This document shows, piece after piece, positions 1 to 8,394 of a stretch of DNA of 64,000 bases. Numbering within the stretch: position 1 is the stretch's first letter; the number at the start of each line of letters is the position of its first letter. The position numbers and the translations under genes are program-made. Source of the DNA: G965205725 sp965205725 (GTDB lineage Bacteria > Pseudomonadota > Gammaproteobacteria > Pseudomonadales > Halieaceae); contig OZ242189.1 of the NCBI GenBank assembly GCA_965205725.1, forward strand, positions 1,798,001-1,862,000, written 5' to 3'. The notes under the pieces were generated by a model. It was not told the DNA's origin. It worked only from the letters and a program-made list of their open reading frames with translations, and made no database searches.

Positions 1-787
1 GGTGCAATTCAGTAAAACTCAACACCTCACCTGCCAAACCAGACTCAACTGAATCCCATTGCTCTGACTGACATTCTCCACACATCGGCCGGGGTGGATG
101 CCGCAGAGTCTGGCAGTTTTTGCAGCGTTGAATTAATACCTTGCCGTCATCACAGGCTTCCCACCACCATTTATTGTCGTGACCGCGGGGGGATGCAATA
201 CGTGTGGGCACTTCCAGTGCCGCATCACTGCCGCCACTGCCAGTTGTCGCAACGGCCTGCGCGGGCGGAATAAACTTCAGTACTCGAAAGCGCTGGGTAC
301 CAATTTTTTCGCCGTTCTGGTCACTAAATGTCGCAAGGGTTTCAAAGAAATAGCCAATACCTCGGCCGGTAGCTTTTTGTTCAGAAATACTATCGATCAC
401 CATTTCCATATAAACAGTGTCGCCAATACCAATTTCTTTGAAGTATTCCTGCTTGACGTTAGTACCCAAAACGCCGGTATAACCAAACTCATTGAACAAA
501 TCGACCATGTCGGTTTGAGCATCAGGCACTCGCCCCTGGGCGACCACAGGGAAGCCTTCCTGGTTCCAGCTATACATCATGGCCGGCGGTGCAATCCTGC
601 GCCCGCGATTGCTTTGCTCCGCCCAGGATTCATCGGTGTAGGCCGGATTGCTGTCACCCATTGCTTCCGCCCAATGGCGAATCATGGCGGCATTCACTGC
701 GTCCATGGCCGGTGTACGCTGGCAAACCTGCCTGCCCACGAAAGCGTATATCAGCTTCTCGAAGGCTTGTCGTTCTTCGGTACTCAT
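1..787 (-). CDS. MaoC-like/DUF35 bifunctional acyl-CoA hydratase subunit (partial)
   Basis: The reading frame is open from an ATG at 787 to the left edge of the window, so the C-terminus is missing (262 codons seen). The N-terminal ~170 residues look like a FAS1-dehydratase/MaoC hot-dog domain. After an Ala/Thr/Gly/Ser linker comes a DUF35 zinc ribbon with a CKNC...CGEC arrangement. This MaoC plus DUF35 layout is known from ChsH2-type subunits that hydrate enoyl-CoAs in steroid side-chain degradation, usually with a small MaoC partner. The partner is not in view. The gene follows sat on the same strand after a 284-bp gap holding a hairpin, so it may have its own promoter. Substrate is inferred only. 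A decayed relative of the MaoC half lies at 27529-27750. Confidence 0.8.
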   Translation of the reverse strand, partial: MSTEERQAFEKLIYAFVGRQVCQRTPAMDAVNAAMIRHWAEAMGDSNPAYTDESWAEQSNRGRRIAPPAMMYSWNQEGFPVVAQGRVPDAQTDMVDLFNEFGYTGVLGTNVKQEYFKEIGIGDTVYMEMVIDSISEQKATGRGIGYFFETLATFSDQNGEKIGTQRFRVLKFIPPAQAVATTGSGGSDAALEVPTRIASPRGHDNKWWWEACDDGKVLIQRCKNCQTLRHPPRPMCGECQSEQWDSVESGLAGEVLSFTELH

Positions 788-883
788 AGATGGATTCTCA
801 CTGTATTAACGCGCAATAAAAAGGCTGAAAAGCGTATCTGTTTGCTCAGAAAAATACTATTAAAAGACAGACTTAAAGGGGGC

Positions 884-978
884 TGGTTGAATATGCCAAC
901 CGCAAAGCAGACCCTGGAGGCTTTAATCGACCCTATGACTTCCGGGGTTGGTTGAATATGCCAACCGCAAAGCAGACC
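884..978. repeat. Two copies of a 30-bp direct repeat, 65 bp apart
   Basis: An identical 30-bp sequence occurs at 884-913 and 949-978. Each copy holds a short inverted repeat, GGTTG-N7-CAACC (885-901 and 950-966). The pair lies between the start of the MaoC/DUF35 gene (787) and the hairpin downstream of sat, so on the minus strand it is in the upstream region of the MaoC/DUF35 gene. It could be a pair of operator half-sites or a small local duplication; the sequence alone does not decide. Confidence 0.7.
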
Positions 979-1027
979 GATTGAAGGTGTTTACAACCTG
1001 CTCAGCATGCAAATTAAAGCGAGCGGC

Positions 1028-1049
1028 GACCAGCACTGTGCTGCTGGTC
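1028..1049 (-). terminator. Hairpin downstream of sat
   Basis: A perfect 8-bp stem (GACCAGCA / TGCTGGTC) with a 6-nt loop begins 22 bp past the sat stop codon (1072). The T-run that should follow on the minus strand is weak, so termination may be partial. It could separate the sulfation genes from the MaoC/DUF35 gene. Confidence 0.45.
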
Positions 1050-1071
1050 ATCACTACATACACTTACGGCG

Positions 1072-2262
1072 CTATTGGCTATCGAGCAACTGATAGTAAT
1101 CGCCGAGAATTTTTGCGACTTCCGGACGCGAAAACTCTGGTGGTGGCGCGATGCCTTTTCCCAGCATTTCACGGACTGCCGTACCCGACAGAAGTACAAA
1201 GTCCTGCTTATCGTGGTCCGGGGCATCCTTCATCATCACAACCTTGTTGAGCTTCTTGCTGTACGCAGTGTGGTCAGCGTTATAGATTTCCAGCTCCAAT
1301 GCACCAGCAGGCACTTCTTCTTCGAAAATAGTCTGAGCATCAAAGCCCCCGTAGTAGTCACCAACGCCCGCGTGATCGCGCCCTACAATCAAATGAGTAC
1401 AACCGCAGTTTTGGCGGAACACTGCGTGCAATACCGCCTCACGCGGACCTGCGTAGAGCATGTCAAAGCCGTAACCGGTGATCATCACAGTGTTGGGGGG
1501 GAAATACAGCTCTACCATCTTGCGAATTGACGCATCGCGTACTTCTGCGGGGATATCTCCCGGCTTGAGCTTACCCAACAGCATATGAATCAGAATGCCG
1601 TCGGTGGGAATGTCGTCCATTGCCATACGACATAATTCTTCGTGTGCCCGGTGCATTGGATTGCGCGTCTGAAAAGCGACGACTTTATCCCAGCCGTGCT
1701 CTGCAATTTCATTGCGAATCTCCACCGCTGTACGGAAGGTGTCAGGAAAATCAGCCTGGAAATAGGAAAAGTTAAGCACCTGAATCGGACCTGACAACAG
1801 GGTGCGGCCCAAGCCTGTGAAAGTCGCTACACCAGGGTGGTTTTCATCCAGGGTGCGGAAAATGTTGTCTGCCATAAAGTTGATTTGTTGTTCACTAACC
1901 GCCTCTACAGCTTCCACATCCATAACCGCCAGAACAGGGTTGCCGTCGGCATTGGGATCTCGCAGCGCAACCCGGCTACCGGCCTCAACACCAGTTTCAT
2001 CGGTCAGGTTGACGACCGGCACCGGGAAAAACAGGCCATCAGCGGTGTGCATATTGTCAGCTACGCTCAAAGCATCAGCCAGATTCATATAACCGGTGAG
2101 TGGATTAAAGTAGCCACCACCCAGCATTACCGCATTAGCGGCGGCGGCAGAGTTCACCGCAATTGAAGGCAGACTCTCGGCCTCTTCGACCAGTGCATGA
2201 CGTTTTTCAGTGTCGTAAACAAATAGTGGGTTCAGCTCATCTGAACCATGGGGTTTAATCAT
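1072..2262 (-). CDS. sat: ATP sulfurylase (sulfate adenylyltransferase, Sat type)
   Basis: Makes adenosine 5'-phosphosulfate (APS) and pyrophosphate from ATP and sulfate in the cytoplasm. The 396-residue length fits single-chain Sat, not the CysD/CysN pair. The PUA-like N-terminal domain precedes the catalytic domain carrying QTRNPMHRAHE at residues 198-208, the QxRNPxHxxHE nucleotide-binding motif, and a GRDHAG motif further on. The gene lies 14 bp downstream of cysC and after the sulfotransferase, all on the minus strand, so the three are almost certainly cotranscribed. Sat next to APS kinase and a sulfotransferase, with no APS or PAPS reductase beside it, points to PAPS supply for sulfation more than to cysteine synthesis. 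The latter part is inference. Confidence 0.95.
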   Translation of the reverse strand: MIKPHGSDELNPLFVYDTEKRHALVEEAESLPSIAVNSAAAANAVMLGGGYFNPLTGYMNLADALSVADNMHTADGLFFPVPVVNLTDETGVEAGSRVALRDPNADGNPVLAVMDVEAVEAVSEQQINFMADNIFRTLDENHPGVATFTGLGRTLLSGPIQVLNFSYFQADFPDTFRTAVEIRNEIAEHGWDKVVAFQTRNPMHRAHEELCRMAMDDIPTDGILIHMLLGKLKPGDIPAEVRDASIRKMVELYFPPNTVMITGYGFDMLYAGPREAVLHAVFRQNCGCTHLIVGRDHAGVGDYYGGFDAQTIFEEEVPAGALELEIYNADHTAYSKKLNKVVMMKDAPDHDKQDFVLLSGTAVREMLGKGIAPPPEFSRPEVAKILGDYYQLLDSQ

Positions 2263-2276
2263 GTCATTCTCCTGCC

Positions 2277-2891
2277 TTAGCTAATAACACCGCGCTCTTT
2301 CAGCACAGCGAGAATAATCTGAACTTCTTCTTGCAAACTTTGCTGGTCGGAATGCAGGTGTATCTCAGGGTTTGAAGGCACTTCATACGGGTCGTCAATA
2401 CCGGTGAAGTTTTTAATCTCCCCGGCGCGAGCTTTTTTGTACAAGCCCTTGGGGTCGCGTTCTTCTGCAGCTTCCAGGGAGCAGTCTACAAATATCTCGA
2501 TAAAATCCATACCCGCTTCTTCATGCAGGGCGCGTACTTGATCTCGATCAGCGAGGTAGGGACTGATAAAGCTACTCAGCGCAATAACACCGCTGTCTAC
2601 AAATAACTTGGCCACTTCACCGATTCGACGAATGTTTTCTGTGCGATCTTCTGCGCTGAAACCCAGGTTTTTATTAATACCCATACGCACATTGTCCCCA
2701 TCGAGCCGATAGGACAGCACGCCCATTTCATGCAGGGTTCCTTCCAGCTCGACGGCAACGGTACTCTTACCACTGCCGGACAAACCGGTAAACCAGAGGG
2801 TAGCACCCTTGTGGCCCAGTATCTTGCCGCGGTGCTCGCGGGTAATATCGCCTTCGTGCCAATGCACGTTCGTGGCTTTTTGTTCTGCCAT
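2277..2891 (-). CDS. cysC: Adenylylsulfate (APS) kinase
   Basis: Phosphorylates APS at the 3' position to give PAPS, the universal sulfuryl donor. The 204-residue protein carries the Walker A loop GLSGSGKST at residues 36-44, the RLDGDNVR substrate motif, the ISPY segment of the lid region and a DPKGLYKKAR motif, all typical of CysC. It is full length. An RBS-like AGGAG lies upstream of the ATG at 2891. It sits 15 bp after the sulfotransferase stop and 14 bp before sat. With Sat this gives a complete PAPS-making pair placed directly beside a PAPS-dependent enzyme. Confidence 0.95.
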   Translation of the reverse strand: MAEQKATNVHWHEGDITREHRGKILGHKGATLWFTGLSGSGKSTVAVELEGTLHEMGVLSYRLDGDNVRMGINKNLGFSAEDRTENIRRIGEVAKLFVDSGVIALSSFISPYLADRDQVRALHEEAGMDFIEIFVDCSLEAAEERDPKGLYKKARAGEIKNFTGIDDPYEVPSNPEIHLHSDQQSLQEEVQIILAVLKERGVIS

Positions 2892-2906
2892 TCTTATGCT
2901 CCTGTT

Positions 2907-4073
2907 TTAAATGGATGATTCGATATATTCCCCCCGATAACGGGCAAACTGTTCTTTCAATCCCGCCTCAGTGAAGCCAAATTGTTGCAGCGTGTATTCA
3001 TGGGCTGGTCGTAATTCGCGCTTGTTAAAATCCTGCCACTGTCTCATTTCCGCCTGCGCTTCGTCGGTCAATTCCATGCCGATAAAGTCGTATATTTTCT
3101 GTATTTCTCGAAGCGGCTGACTAACGGTATCTTTAAACCACAAATCGAGAAAACGCTCTTCGCCAACTGCGGCGCGCACATCCATGGTGTGATTCATCCC
3201 TCTGGCAAATTTGCGCGCCCAGGTACGACCAACTTCTGTGGCATCTGCACAGTCAGAGTAAATCACCCAAATCGCCGCAGCCATGCTAGACAGCGAGGGA
3301 ATGGTCTCCAGCGGGTCGCGGTGAGTCAGCACCACCTTCGCGTCTGGAAACACCTTGAATACCAGGTCCATGTAATGCAAATGATGGGGCGCTTTTAATG
3401 TCCAGCGCTCAGCGCTCTGGCCGATTTGCTTTTTCTGCCACTGCAAAAACTGCAACAGTAGTTTTAGGTACTCATAGCCTACGGTATGATCCTGCTCCTC
3501 TATCCACGCATCGAATGTGGGAAGGTGCGCATAGGCCTGAATATTGAAGCTGTAGAAACTCTGTTCCAACAGCATAATATCTTCATCGGGACCCATCGCA
3601 TCCATCGGATGTACTGACAGCAGGTCCGGATTGGCATCCACCATCGCCTTCATTTCAGCTTTGGCATCCACGATACGCTGATCCAGACCCTGCGCATTCC
3701 AGTCGAGCGCCGGACAGGGGTAGCGCACCTCGTACCACAGCGGTGCAAACATGCGATTGTCGGCGGCAATGGTGCGGTGCAACATCGTAGTCCCGGTACG
3801 CGGCAAGCCCACAACCAGCAGGGGCTCCACTATTTCTTCTTCGAGAATTTCCGGGTGCTGTTGCAGGTATTCCTGTATCCGTAGCTGATTGGCCAAAATA
3901 TCCACGACGCGCTGGCGCAATACCGCTACGCCGACAGCGTTTAGATTGGCCTCGTGTTCCAGCGAATACACTAACTTCTCGAGGGGTTGGCGATAGTGAT
4001 CAGTGCCAAAATCAGTCAGGCCGTCTACTGCCCTGGCCTCAGCAATCAACGTTTGCGGGCGCCAATCAGTCAT
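2907..4073 (-). CDS. PAPS-dependent sulfotransferase family protein
   Basis: Expected to move the sulfuryl group from PAPS to a hydroxyl or amine of an unidentified acceptor. The 5'-phosphosulfate-binding loop is VVGLPRTGTTML around residues 87-98. The segment LTHRDPLETIPSLSS has the form of the 3'-phosphate-binding motif. There is no signal peptide or membrane segment, so it is likely cytoplasmic and acts on a small molecule. The ATG at 4073 overlaps the end of the DUF1214 gene (ATGACTGA), which suggests translational coupling; a TTG at 4088 is a less likely start. The family occurs often beside steroid and lipid genes in marine gammaproteobacteria. The acceptor could be a sterol, lipid or hydroxy acid; nothing here fixes it. 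Confidence 0.85.
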   Translation of the reverse strand: MTDWRPQTLIAEARAVDGLTDFGTDHYRQPLEKLVYSLEHEANLNAVGVAVLRQRVVDILANQLRIQEYLQQHPEILEEEIVEPLLVVGLPRTGTTMLHRTIAADNRMFAPLWYEVRYPCPALDWNAQGLDQRIVDAKAEMKAMVDANPDLLSVHPMDAMGPDEDIMLLEQSFYSFNIQAYAHLPTFDAWIEEQDHTVGYEYLKLLLQFLQWQKKQIGQSAERWTLKAPHHLHYMDLVFKVFPDAKVVLTHRDPLETIPSLSSMAAAIWVIYSDCADATEVGRTWARKFARGMNHTMDVRAAVGEERFLDLWFKDTVSQPLREIQKIYDFIGMELTDEAQAEMRQWQDFNKRELRPAHEYTLQQFGFTEAGLKEQFARYRGEYIESSI

Positions 4074-5187
4074 TATTGAGCTCGGCAAATTTGACCACGC
4101 AAGTGTCTATAGGCGGAAAACTACTTGCCTCGACATACCGAAACAACATTGAACCCAAATTGTGGCCGACGGTAGCTATCCAGTTGGGATATTCCGAACC
4201 TGGGTTCTGGTGAGACACTACGATACGCACGCTGCTATCGGCTTCATATTTGGCCGTATGCTTGTTCACCGAAATGGTGTAATAACGATAGTCCAGCGAC
4301 TCCAACCAAAAATTGGAAAGTTGGAAATTCCAGGTGCGACACTCGGGTAACGGGTTCACCTCTATCACCAGCGCCTCATCGTCGGCCAACTGCCAGTAGC
4401 TGTTGTGGTAGTGAATTGATGGGTCGCCCCCCGCTTGCAGACACATAGCCTGATCGTTGGCGGGTAATTGATTGACGTGCTGACTGAAGGTATTCATCCA
4501 ATCAATAAACAGGTTTACGGTACCATTGATAAACTGTGGTACGTTTTGCAGTTGCTCGGAGAACTTCGCGGGATTCAACATGTTCTCTGCGTCGGGGTTC
4601 AAGCATTCTATTGCCAGACTTGCCGGTATCTCCTGAGGGCGGTTATAAAACGTCTGCCGTATCAGCAAATTGTCAGTTTCAGGCGTCATTGGCAGCCAGT
4701 TTCCCGGCTGTCTTTTGGCACTCACAATTATCTCAAAGGTTCCGTCACTCAGAACATCCAGTTCCTCCAGCCCAATATGGCCTGTGGGCGCCATGGCGCC
4801 AGTGCTGCCATAGGAGCCCGCTTTTGTTTCAATACTAAGATACGGGATGGTGCCTCTGTGTCCCTTGATTCGATATTCATACTGACCACTTACTGCGCAG
4901 TTCTGATAAAAATTATCGGGGTTATCATTACCTATTTTGGCTGTGCTATGAGACAGCGAGTAAAACTGGGGAAAGCGCGGGTCGGCATACTCAATATTTT
5001 TTTCCAGACCAAGACGCAATAATCGAGTCAGGTAACGGTAGCCTTCCGCTCGATCAAATACATTATCAGGCGCTTCAGGGCGCAACACTTGCTCACCGGT
5101 TTGCTTTAGCGCATCACAAAAATCTGCCCAGAGAGAGCCATCCATTAGATCCAGTAGTTGCGTGTCCTGTGGCACTGATCGGCCCAT
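4066..5187 (-). CDS. DUF1214 domain-containing protein
   Basis: A soluble protein of about 373 residues with no signal peptide in the chosen frame. Its C-terminal ~120 residues, including NKHTAKYEADSSVRIVVSH and PNWIATVGHNLGSMLFRYVE, have the look of DUF1214, a domain of unknown biochemical role that is usually beta-rich. I chose the ATG at 5187 because a GGA lies 7 nt upstream; an in-frame start at 5253 would add 22 odd residues. It overlaps the sulfotransferase start by 8 bp, so the two are probably made together and may act on the same substrate. Function in the sulfation operon is inferred from position only. Confidence 0.75.
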   Translation of the reverse strand: MGRSVPQDTQLLDLMDGSLWADFCDALKQTGEQVLRPEAPDNVFDRAEGYRYLTRLLRLGLEKNIEYADPRFPQFYSLSHSTAKIGNDNPDNFYQNCAVSGQYEYRIKGHRGTIPYLSIETKAGSYGSTGAMAPTGHIGLEELDVLSDGTFEIIVSAKRQPGNWLPMTPETDNLLIRQTFYNRPQEIPASLAIECLNPDAENMLNPAKFSEQLQNVPQFINGTVNLFIDWMNTFSQHVNQLPANDQAMCLQAGGDPSIHYHNSYWQLADDEALVIEVNPLPECRTWNFQLSNFWLESLDYRYYTISVNKHTAKYEADSSVRIVVSHQNPGSEYPNWIATVGHNLGSMLFRYVEASSFPPIDTCVVKFAELNND

Positions 5188-5261
5188 AACTATGTCCAGG
5201 CAAAATGAGGGTTCGTATAATGGCAGAAATACAGACCCGGAGCACCACCTCAACGGATAAA

Positions 5262-5441
5262 TCAGCCCAGCCAGTAGCGAAACATTTGAATGACTATGCT
5301 TACTCCGACTAGCGGCAGTATCCAGCGTGTTATTTTATGGAGTTTTTCAGGCTCCATGGGTTTGGCAAATTTCTCTCCCAGCACGACCATCAGAGCGACG
5401 CCGCCAAAGATAAACAAAAGTAGTACAACCAGCGTATTCAC
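5262..5441 (-). CDS. Small two-helix membrane protein (59 aa)
   Basis: The frame starts with GTG at 5441, four bases after a near-perfect AGGAGG, and ends at TGA 5262-5264. The 59 residues form two hydrophobic segments (about 3-21 and 41-57) joined by a charged stretch with EKFAKPMEPEKLHK. I do not recognise the family. It lies 74 bp upstream of the DUF1214 start on the same strand. Its start codon overlaps the stop of a short upstream frame (GTGA), suggesting translational coupling. It may be a small membrane partner in the operon or an unrelated conserved protein. Confidence 0.6.
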   Translation of the reverse strand: MNTLVVLLLFIFGGVALMVVLGEKFAKPMEPEKLHKITRWILPLVGVSIVIQMFRYWLG

Positions 5442-5584
5442 TTAACCTCCTCCTGTTCCAGCGGCTGTCGAATCCGAGCATACCAGATAGCGGGTTCGCC
5501 GGTCTCACCCACTTCCAATGAGAGCGGGCTAATCCGGGCCCCGTTCCATACGCGCTGCGGCAAGTTGCTCGCTCGGCGCTGCAA
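5438..5584 (-). CDS. Possible short coding remnant upstream of the 59-aa gene
   Basis: A 48-codon open stretch beginning at a TTG (5584) ends in TGA at 5438, overlapping the GTG of the next gene. The C-terminal half (for example GETGEPAIWYARIR) reads like real protein, but no good start or RBS is visible. The sequence before it continues protein-like in another frame, so this may be the tail of a decayed gene. The rest of the 5585-5798 gap holds only three copies of a 9-bp TCATTCCRC repeat (5768-5794) and nothing else I can support. Confidence 0.3.
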   Translation of the reverse strand: MQRRASNLPQRVWNGARISPLSLEVGETGEPAIWYARIRQPLEQEEVK

Positions 5585-5798
5585 TCACACCCGTTGCATC
5601 ACCAGCCGCAAAACAGCATAGGCCAATCAAACCGTCCCTGCTGTTGCTGCGCGCCTTCAATGGGCTGCTCACGCACCCGGCTCTCCAGGCTGCCACCGGA
5701 CTCATCGCCCCTCTCATTGACAGGGGGAGACAGGAGATTCAAAGATGATGCAGCCGTGACCTGCATGTCATTCCACTCATTCCGCTCATTCCACTGCG

Positions 5799-6338
5799 TC
5801 AACGCCACTGGGTCAAACCCCCGTCTGCCTGGCGCGAGGGATCATCTAACTCAGCCGGCGCGGCGCGGCCGGCAAACACTATTTTTGCCAGTGCATCGCC
5901 GACATCAATCATCAATGTTGAACTCTGCGTGAATACCGACTTGGAGATTTTCCATTCACCCTCATCACAACGATATTCGTCGTAATAGGCCCCTCCTAAT
6001 TGAGTCGCGACATTCTGATTGGTATCAATCACAAAATAATAAAGACCCCAGGTGGCGCTCGCTTCAATAGCTGATAGAACGGAAATCTGCGGGTTTTGGG
6101 CATGGTGCATTTCAACAATATGCTCGGCACAAGCCAGCTTGCTATACACCACAAGCATAGCATCGGCGGAGGTAAAATTGCCGATCCGCCCATACTGCAG
6201 GTCGACCTCTCCATCGGCAAAGCAAGACCGTACCTGAGCAGGGTCTTTACCATCACAGGCAGCAAAGTATCTCGCCTTGAGGGATTTAATCGCTTCTATT
6301 GCCTCAAGCCGCGCTATACGGGCCTCCAAATCAGACAT
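5799..6338 (-). CDS. SnoaL-like / NTF2-fold protein
   Basis: A 179-residue protein starting MSDLEARIARLEAIEAIK and continuing LKARYFAACDGKD, the usual opening of the SnoaL-like polyketide cyclase/ketosteroid-isomerase-like fold. Members form a cone-shaped pocket and act as isomerases, dehydratases or binding proteins for small ring compounds. I placed the start at 6338, where TAATG overlaps the stop of the epimerase gene and GGAGG lies just upstream; a longer frame adds 20 implausible residues. Coupling to the epimerase suggests both work on one pathway intermediate. The C-terminal ~40 residues are low-complexity compared with the core. Confidence 0.75.
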   Translation of the reverse strand: MSDLEARIARLEAIEAIKSLKARYFAACDGKDPAQVRSCFADGEVDLQYGRIGNFTSADAMLVVYSKLACAEHIVEMHHAQNPQISVLSAIEASATWGLYYFVIDTNQNVATQLGGAYYDEYRCDEGEWKISKSVFTQSSTLMIDVGDALAKIVFAGRAAPAELDDPSRQADGGLTQWR

Positions 6339-7270
6339 TAGGATGCCTCCTTTATCAATTCTGGCGCCATGTGCTCCACCAAACTGCGCACACCGCACTT
6401 CCAGTTCACCGAAGTCTCTCCGATCAATTCATGCATATAAGTAGTATCGATGCACAGGCTACCGAAAGCCTGAGGATTTTCCTGGTAGTTCGGCTTAAAC
6501 CCGGTGAGCTCCTGCAAATATTCGCACCACTCCTCTATGCTGGTGCGATCACTACCGCCAAAATTTACGGTTGTTACATCGGTAGATGCCGCGGCCAACA
6601 AGCGCGGAATCTTTCCGATATAGTCATCCACATGCAACAGGTTGTAGTAATTCGGACCCTCCGGATGCACATCAATAGAGATGCCCTCTTTCATCATTAA
6701 CAAATGATAGAAAGGCCAACCACCATTATCACCGTAAGGCACACTTAAACGTGCAATCGTGGTAGGTATTGCGTACTGCCGCCCGACAAATCGGCACACC
6801 GTTTCAGCGGCAATCTTGCTGATACTATAAGTGGGAAACATAAGCCGGTGATTATCGCCTAGAGGTGCGTCTTCCTTGCGCGGCTGGTGGCCTGCGTACT
6901 CATAGACTGCGGTGGACGAAAAATGCAGAAACGCTTTCGCACTGCGACAGTGCAGCATGAGCCGACCGACCCCTTCGCCGTTGGCGGCCAGATCGTAGTC
7001 AAAACTATCCGTCTTCGCCACTGCAAAGTTCAATACGTAGTCGAAATCTCCCGGAAGCTCTTGCAGGCCATTTGGGTCTGCGAGATCCGCAGCAATACAT
7101 GTTGCGCCTAGCGCAGTCATACGGTCCCGGTCTTGCTGGCGCGAAAATCTTGCCAACGCATAGACTTTGGCTACCTTGGCAAGCGCTGCAACCACGGGTT
7201 CTGCGACCTGGCCACTCGGCCCAGTGACGAGTATTTTACAACCGGCAACGGCTACAGGCTCCAGAGCCAT
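6338..7270 (-). CDS. NAD-dependent epimerase/dehydratase family protein
   Basis: An extended short-chain dehydrogenase of 310 residues. The N-terminal Rossmann motif reads ILVTGPSGQVAEP, a TGxxGxxx variant, and the catalytic YxxxK appears as YSISK with the preceding Ser in HFSSTAVYE. The C-terminal part carries the substrate-domain features of nucleoside-diphosphate-sugar or 3-beta-hydroxysteroid types. It appears to be the first gene of the long minus-strand run 7270 to 1072, with a 323-bp divergent intergenic region upstream that should hold its promoter. Substrate is unknown. In context it may prepare or reduce the molecule that is later sulfated. Confidence 0.8.
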   Translation of the reverse strand: MALEPVAVAGCKILVTGPSGQVAEPVVAALAKVAKVYALARFSRQQDRDRMTALGATCIAADLADPNGLQELPGDFDYVLNFAVAKTDSFDYDLAANGEGVGRLMLHCRSAKAFLHFSSTAVYEYAGHQPRKEDAPLGDNHRLMFPTYSISKIAAETVCRFVGRQYAIPTTIARLSVPYGDNGGWPFYHLLMMKEGISIDVHPEGPNYYNLLHVDDYIGKIPRLLAAASTDVTTVNFGGSDRTSIEEWCEYLQELTGFKPNYQENPQAFGSLCIDTTYMHELIGETSVNWKCGVRSLVEHMAPELIKEAS

Positions 7271-7593
7271 GATTGACCCTCAGTGATTAGAAAGTCAGTT
7301 ATTCTACTCCCTTTGGGCACCAGTGAGGTCAATCGCTGTGCAAGTGTTTAACTGGAACCGCGCCCCTCATCAATTTCCATGAATTCAGTGTCGCTACCCG
7401 GACACTGGGCTATTGGCCTCTGGCTTCACCGCCAGCGGCAACGAAACGCCAAACCGACCTACGCCAATTCGGGTCAGATTATCTATGCTACGCACTATCC
7501 CGGTATACTTTGTCGCCAGAATCAGACACCCCATTACAGGTCTGTATCACATGCTCGATGTCTTAATCCTATTGGAATTTTTTTGGCAGACCA
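7271..7593. promoter_or_regulatory. Divergent intergenic region
   Basis: Between the starts of the minus-strand epimerase and the plus-strand kinase. Short frames here have no RBS and no protein-like content. Promoters for both directions are expected, but I could not assign clear -35/-10 boxes. Confidence 0.4.
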
Positions 7594-8394
7594 GTGACGA
7601 GTAACATGCTTTCTGACACCGCGCAAATCAACATTCAGCAGGCTTTAGACTTGTATCGACATTGGCAAACCCCGACTGCGCTGAACAGCAAGCCTGTCTT
7701 CGAAAAATACCTGAGCGGAGGCCGCAGCAATATTTCTGCACTCGTGGCCGCGCCAACAGGCAAGTTTGTAGTACGTCTGGATAACATCAACCCACGACGC
7801 CTGGGCTTAAATCGCCCGGCTGAGTGGCATATACAAAAAAAAGCGGCAGAACGAGACCTTGCCCCCTGCCCCGTTTATTGCAACCTGGGCCTTGGCATTC
7901 TGGTGAGCGAGTACATCCAGGCCAAACCTGCTGTAGCCGATGACACTGGAGAGCTGGAACAAATCGCCAATTTACTGCGCGGCATACATGCCTTACCTAC
8001 CGTCAAGTACCGCCTGCTGCCGCTGGATCGGGCATACCTTTACCAGAGCCTGTTGCATCAGCCCACGCTGCCCGAGGATTTTATTGCGCTGAGCCAGCAG
8101 CTTGCAGATACCAGCGAACCCTGTCTATGCCACAACGATTTACTTCGCAGTAACCGTATTCCTGGGCAATCACACCTGCTCGCCATAGATTGGGAGTATG
8201 CCGCGACTGGAGACCCGTGGTTTGATCTTGCCGTCGTCTGTGATGGAGACGCTCTGGAAGACGCTCAGCGCCAGCTTTTTCTGTTTCACTATCTGGGTCA
8301 TTCCCCAACCCATGAGCAGAATCAACGGCTGGACAATTACCGCAGGGTCTACAGAGTCCTCAGCGAGATGTGGGAGCGCGTTACAGTACCTTAG
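7594..8394 (+). CDS. Phosphotransferase (choline/thiamine kinase-like, APH fold)
   Basis: A protein kinase-like small-molecule phosphotransferase of about 266 residues. The catalytic loop CHNDLLRSN matches HxDxxxxN, followed by the metal-binding AIDWEYA (DxE-type), and the Gly-rich YLSGGRSN near residue 40 marks the nucleotide loop. Such enzymes phosphorylate choline, ethanolamine, thiamine or aminoglycosides; which one applies is not clear. The start is either GTG 7594 or ATG 7606, neither with a strong RBS. The 3' end overlaps the convergent aminotransferase gene by 14 bp, so the two transcripts are antisense there. Confidence 0.75.
   Translation: MTSNMLSDTAQINIQQALDLYRHWQTPTALNSKPVFEKYLSGGRSNISALVAAPTGKFVVRLDNINPRRLGLNRPAEWHIQKKAAERDLAPCPVYCNLGLGILVSEYIQAKPAVADDTGELEQIANLLRGIHALPTVKYRLLPLDRAYLYQSLLHQPTLPEDFIALSQQLADTSEPCLCHNDLLRSNRIPGQSHLLAIDWEYAATGDPWFDLAVVCDGDALEDAQRQLFLFHYLGHSPTHEQNQRLDNYRRVYRVLSEMWERVTVP

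Noticed and set aside
179..955. 258-codon plus-strand open frame
   Set aside because: It lies antisense to the MaoC/DUF35 gene, which has clear domain motifs in the other strand; the plus frame has no family resemblance.
7379..7604. Plus-strand small frames before the kinase gene
   Set aside because: No RBS and no conserved-looking sequence; the region is a divergent promoter.
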